Below, piece by piece: positions 7,189 to 8,585 of a stretch of 8,585 bases of DNA. The stretch is from Parvularcula sp. (GTDB lineage Bacteria; Pseudomonadota; Alphaproteobacteria; Caulobacterales; Parvularculaceae). The notes beneath the pieces were generated by a model. It worked only from the letters and a program-made list of their open reading frames with translations. It did not search any database and was not told where the DNA came from. Position numbers and translations under genes: made by a program. Position 1 is the stretch's first letter; each line of letters opens with the position of its first letter. The stretch lies in assembly GCA_003506635.1 (NCBI GenBank), contig DNZB01000144.1, positions 1 to 8,585 on the forward strand. The letters run 5' to 3'.

Positions 7189-7637
7189 GCGCTCAGCTTC
7201 GACAACAGCCATGCGACCCAGGCGCGATAGCCGTCCTCACCGAGATCAAGATCGCAGGCCGCCGCAATAATCGCCCGAACCTCCTCCTCGCTGTCGTTTT
7301 CGGCCAGCAGGCGCGTCAGCTCCCGCGCGGCGTCTTCGCGGCGCGGCGCCCAATCGTCGATCATCTGGCGCACCGCGGACTCAACGCCGCCCGCTTCGGC
7401 GATCGTATGCGCGTTCATGTAGCCGCCGAGCATTGAAAAGATCGATGGATAGCGCGCCTTGAGCTCAGCGCGAACATTGTCGAAGGCGCCAATCGCCTCC
7501 GCCGCCTGCCGGCCCGGCGACAGCGCGGGGCGGTTCTCCTGCGGCAGCGCGCGCCCCGGCGATGCGTAGGTTCGCCAGATGTTGAAAGCGATCAGCCCAA
7601 AGATGACGACCGCGAGAAGTTCCAGAATAGCGAGCAT
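7185..7637 (-). CDS. Membrane-anchored protein with CdiI-like immunity domain (putative)
   Basis: The 150-residue protein begins with one hydrophobic segment (about residues 2-20) that should anchor it in the inner membrane. A Pro-rich linker (about 26-42) follows, then a soluble helical domain. From residue 62 the order RYPSIFSMLGGYMN, then EAGGVESAVRQMIDDW, then ELTRLLAENDSEEEVRAII, then GYRAWVAWLLSKL recalls the small immunity proteins annotated as contact-dependent growth inhibition system immunity protein (CdiI_2 type). There the order is a Tyr-Pro/GGY helix, an acidic helix, a S-E-E-E helix and a final R-x-W helix. I make this match from memory of the family pattern, so it is tentative. 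No CdiA toxin or CdiB transporter is in the window. The start is ATG 7637 with no strong ribosome site. It appears to be the first gene of the operon, overlapping the Gfa gene as ATGA. If the match fails it is a hypothetical membrane protein. Confidence 0.75.
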   Translation of the reverse strand: MLAILELLAVVIFGLIAFNIWRTYASPGRALPQENRPALSPGRQAAEAIGAFDNVRAELKARYPSIFSMLGGYMNAHTIAEAGGVESAVRQMIDDWAPRREDAARELTRLLAENDSEEEVRAIIAAACDLDLGEDGYRAWVAWLLSKLSA

Positions 7638-7973
7638 GGTTCAAGCGTTCGCGGCCCGCCCCATGCGGACTTGTCGCGCCACCTTCAACCGCATTTCACG
7701 CCGCAGCGCAAACCGAGCAGCCGCCGCAGCCCGCAAAAGTCCTGACTGCGAAAAGGCTCGCCTTGCGAGGGCTTTCGGGCGGCCCATACCGCCCGCTGCG
7801 CCTGGGCCGGCGGCCGTCAGCCAACTCGCGGCGGGGAGGCGGCGCCGCGCGACCGGCGGCGACGATGCTGCCTAAACCGATCGCCCCGCCGCCAGCGCCA
7901 GGAAGGCCGCGAGACGCCACGGGGCGAGGCATGCCAGGATCGAGGCCAGGAAGAGACTCTAGAAATCCGAGGA
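7638..7973. other. Gene-poor stretch upstream of the operon
   Basis: About 336 bases hold no gene I can support. Open frames here are arginine- and proline-rich shadows in GC-rich DNA. The nearest thing to a small gene is a 48-codon minus-strand frame at 7641-7787, whose stop lies 3 bases before the operon start, but it has weak codon bias and no recognisable product. A partly palindromic stretch AATCC-GA-GGATT lies at about 7965-7976, at the stop of the small membrane protein gene. The operon promoter should lie here, but I could not pick -35/-10 boxes with confidence. Confidence 0.5.
7751..7795 (-). promoter_or_regulatory. Two adjacent hairpins, possible leader structure or weak terminator
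   Basis: Read on the minus strand, a perfect 7-bp GC-only stem CGGGCGG/CCGCCCG with a 6-base loop (7776-7795) is followed directly by a second hairpin. That one has stem CTCGC/GCGAG with a 3-base loop plus flanking AAAG/CTTT pairs (7752-7775), and ends in TTTT (7751-7754). The second could act as a weak intrinsic terminator for the gene at 7974-8270, or both could be structure in the operon leader. The T run is short, so termination is uncertain. Confidence 0.3.
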
Positions 7974-8270
7974 TTAGATCGCCGGAATCAGCATCGCGAG
8001 GACAGCGGCCGAACCGAAAGCGAGCGCGCAGGCGCCTTGACGCGTCAGCGGCCGGAAATGGGCGCAAGAAGCGATGCCTGCAACGCCGAACACAGACCAT
8101 GACAGGGCCAATGGATCCCTTGCGGGCGGCGCGAGCACGGCCAGCAAGTTCGCCCCCTTGGCGACCCCGGATGCCGCCCCGTTTACCAGAAGGTCCGCCA
8201 GAGCGGCGCCAAGTGCGCCGGCGGCGGCCGAAACGAAGAGCTGGAGCGGGGGCGCAATTTTCGACAGCAT
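7974..8270 (-). CDS. Small hydrophobic protein, probably membrane, function unknown
   Basis: I do not recognise this 98-residue product. It has three hydrophobic stretches, at about residues 9-31 (QLFVSAAAGALGAALADLLV), 52-68 (ALSWSVFGVAGIASCAHF) and 78-96 (ALAFGSAAVLAMLIPAI), with short basic linkers. That suggests a small polytopic inner-membrane protein. Codon third positions are mostly G or C, like the confirmed genes nearby, which argues that this frame rather than its overlaps is coding. The frame is open to GTG 8324 (116 residues). I prefer ATG 8270 because the longer start would run through the tandem repeat at 8311-8328, and because TATGAT on the minus strand (8286-8291) could be a -10 box giving a very short leader. 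Neither start has a clear ribosome site. It is divergent from the cyclase gene. Confidence 0.5.
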   Translation of the reverse strand: MLSKIAPPLQLFVSAAAGALGAALADLLVNGAASGVAKGANLLAVLAPPARDPLALSWSVFGVAGIASCAHFRPLTRQGACALAFGSAAVLAMLIPAI

Positions 8271-8310
8271 CAGTTGGCAGGCGCTATCATAGGCTGCGCT
8301 GATACACCGT

Positions 8311-8328
8311 AACACAAGTAACACAAGA
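8311..8328. repeat. Tandem 9-base direct repeat in the divergent promoter region
   Basis: AACACAAGT is followed at once by AACACAAGA, two 9-base units differing only at the last base. They lie between the small membrane protein and the cyclase gene, 67 bases before the cyclase start. A CAAG echo follows directly at 8329-8332. Possible operator for a regulator of either gene; no known regulator consensus is claimed. Confidence 0.5.
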
Positions 8329-8394
8329 CAAGCTGCTTCTGTATTTTCCGCAATGATGTAGTCTGCTCCTCCTTCGAGGGGAAACTTCGACGCG

Positions 8395-8585
8395 ATGACT
8401 GAGGGAGCAGCGGCCCTTCCGATCGAGACCGCGCCCCGGCGACTGACGACCGTCGTCGCCGCTGACGTCTGCGGCTACTCCCGTCTCGCCGAAATCGATG
8501 ATGATGCGGCGATCAGGACGGTGAAGCTCGTGCGCGCCGCGTTCGAGCAAGTCGTGACGCGGCGGCGCGGACGCCTTTTTCACGC
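8395..8585 (+). CDS. Class III adenylate/guanylate cyclase, N-terminal part (runs off the window)
   Basis: Only the first 63 codons are present and the frame is open at the window edge. After a short leader, the segment RRLTTVVAADVCGYSRLAE (14-32) matches the start of the class III cyclase catalytic domain as found in many alphaproteobacterial cyclases. Asp24 is the first metal-binding aspartate. The following helix and RRRGRLFH (56-63) correspond to the region just before the second metal-site motif, which lies beyond the window. ATG 8395 is preceded by GAGGGGA at 8376-8382, a slightly long 12-base spacing. An in-frame TAG at 8359-8361 with no other start codon after it fixes this start. Such proteins often continue into TPR or ATPase-like C-terminal regions, which cannot be seen here. 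Expected role: cyclic nucleotide synthesis in signalling. Confidence 0.87.
   Translation, partial: MTEGAAALPIETAPRRLTTVVAADVCGYSRLAEIDDDAAIRTVKLVRAAFEQVVTRRRGRLFH

Larger units (their letters stand above)
2317..7637 (-). other. Putative seven-gene operon centred on valine catabolism
   Basis: Seven minus-strand genes follow each other with almost no spacing. Junctions in transcription order are: immunity-like protein/Gfa protein ATGA overlap (if the Gfa start is 7188), Gfa/DedA 10 bases, DedA/isobutyryl-CoA dehydrogenase 3 bases, dehydrogenase/hydrolase GTGA overlap, hydrolase/glutathione transferase ATGA overlap, transferase/3-hydroxyisobutyrate dehydrogenase 73 bases. I see no terminator-like hairpin with a T run inside. 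The 73-base gap is the only place with room for an internal promoter. Co-transcription is inferred from spacing only. Confidence 0.7.

Noticed and set aside
7641..7787. 48-codon minus-strand frame ending 3 bases before the operon's first gene
   Set aside because: The spacing is operon-like, but third positions are mixed, the product is an Arg/Ala-rich string without a motif, and the hairpin at 7776-7795 covers its start.
7696..8100. Minus-strand open frame of 134 codons covering the gene-poor stretch
   Set aside because: Overlaps the more plausible membrane protein in another frame; Arg/Gly/Pro-rich, no ribosome site, no motif.
7763..8302. Plus-strand open frame of 179 codons
   Set aside because: Arg/Pro/Ala-rich low-complexity product with no recognisable domain, overlapping a minus-strand frame with better codon bias and hydrophobic segments.

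Overview
The window is GC-rich throughout, with compact gene packing, 4-base gene overlaps and protein sequences typical of an alphaproteobacterium. The Atm1-type exporter, the valine-catabolic set, the single-domain PilZ protein and the class III cyclase with an N-terminal AADVCGYS motif all fit this. An affiliation with Hyphomicrobiales is plausible, but I cannot prove it from the sequence. I see no rRNA, tRNA, CRISPR array, insertion sequence or phage gene.

Layout. (1) Positions 15-1871, minus strand: a complete Atm1/ABCB7-type ABC half-transporter. (2) A divergent control region with a short palindrome, then a small PilZ protein on the plus strand (2057-2320). The PilZ stop codon overlaps, tail to tail, the stop of the last gene of the next block. 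(3) Positions 7637 down to 2317, minus strand: seven tightly spaced genes that look like one operon. In transcription order they are a membrane-anchored protein with a C-terminal domain resembling contact-dependent-inhibition immunity proteins, a Gfa/CENP-V-type zinc protein, a DedA membrane protein, isobutyryl-CoA dehydrogenase, 3-hydroxyisobutyryl-CoA hydrolase, a glutathione S-transferase and 3-hydroxyisobutyrate dehydrogenase. (4) A gene-poor stretch (7638-7973) with two adjacent hairpins. (5) A small hydrophobic protein of unknown function (7974-8270, minus). (6) A divergent intergenic region with a tandem 9-base repeat. (7) The first 63 codons of a class III adenylate/guanylate cyclase on the plus strand, running off the window end.

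How the genes work together. The core of the operon is the middle of valine degradation: isobutyryl-CoA to methacrylyl-CoA (dehydrogenase), 3-hydroxyisobutyryl-CoA to 3-hydroxyisobutyrate (hydrolase), then to methylmalonate semialdehyde (dehydrogenase). The hydratase for methacrylyl-CoA and the final semialdehyde dehydrogenase are not in the window. A glutathione S-transferase lies between the hydrolase and the last dehydrogenase, translationally coupled to the hydrolase. Methacrylyl-CoA is a thiol-reactive electrophile, so a detoxifying role is a reasonable but untested idea. The Gfa-type protein upstream and the Atm1-type transporter (a family known to move glutathione derivatives) add to a glutathione theme. 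The other accessory members have no obvious valine role.
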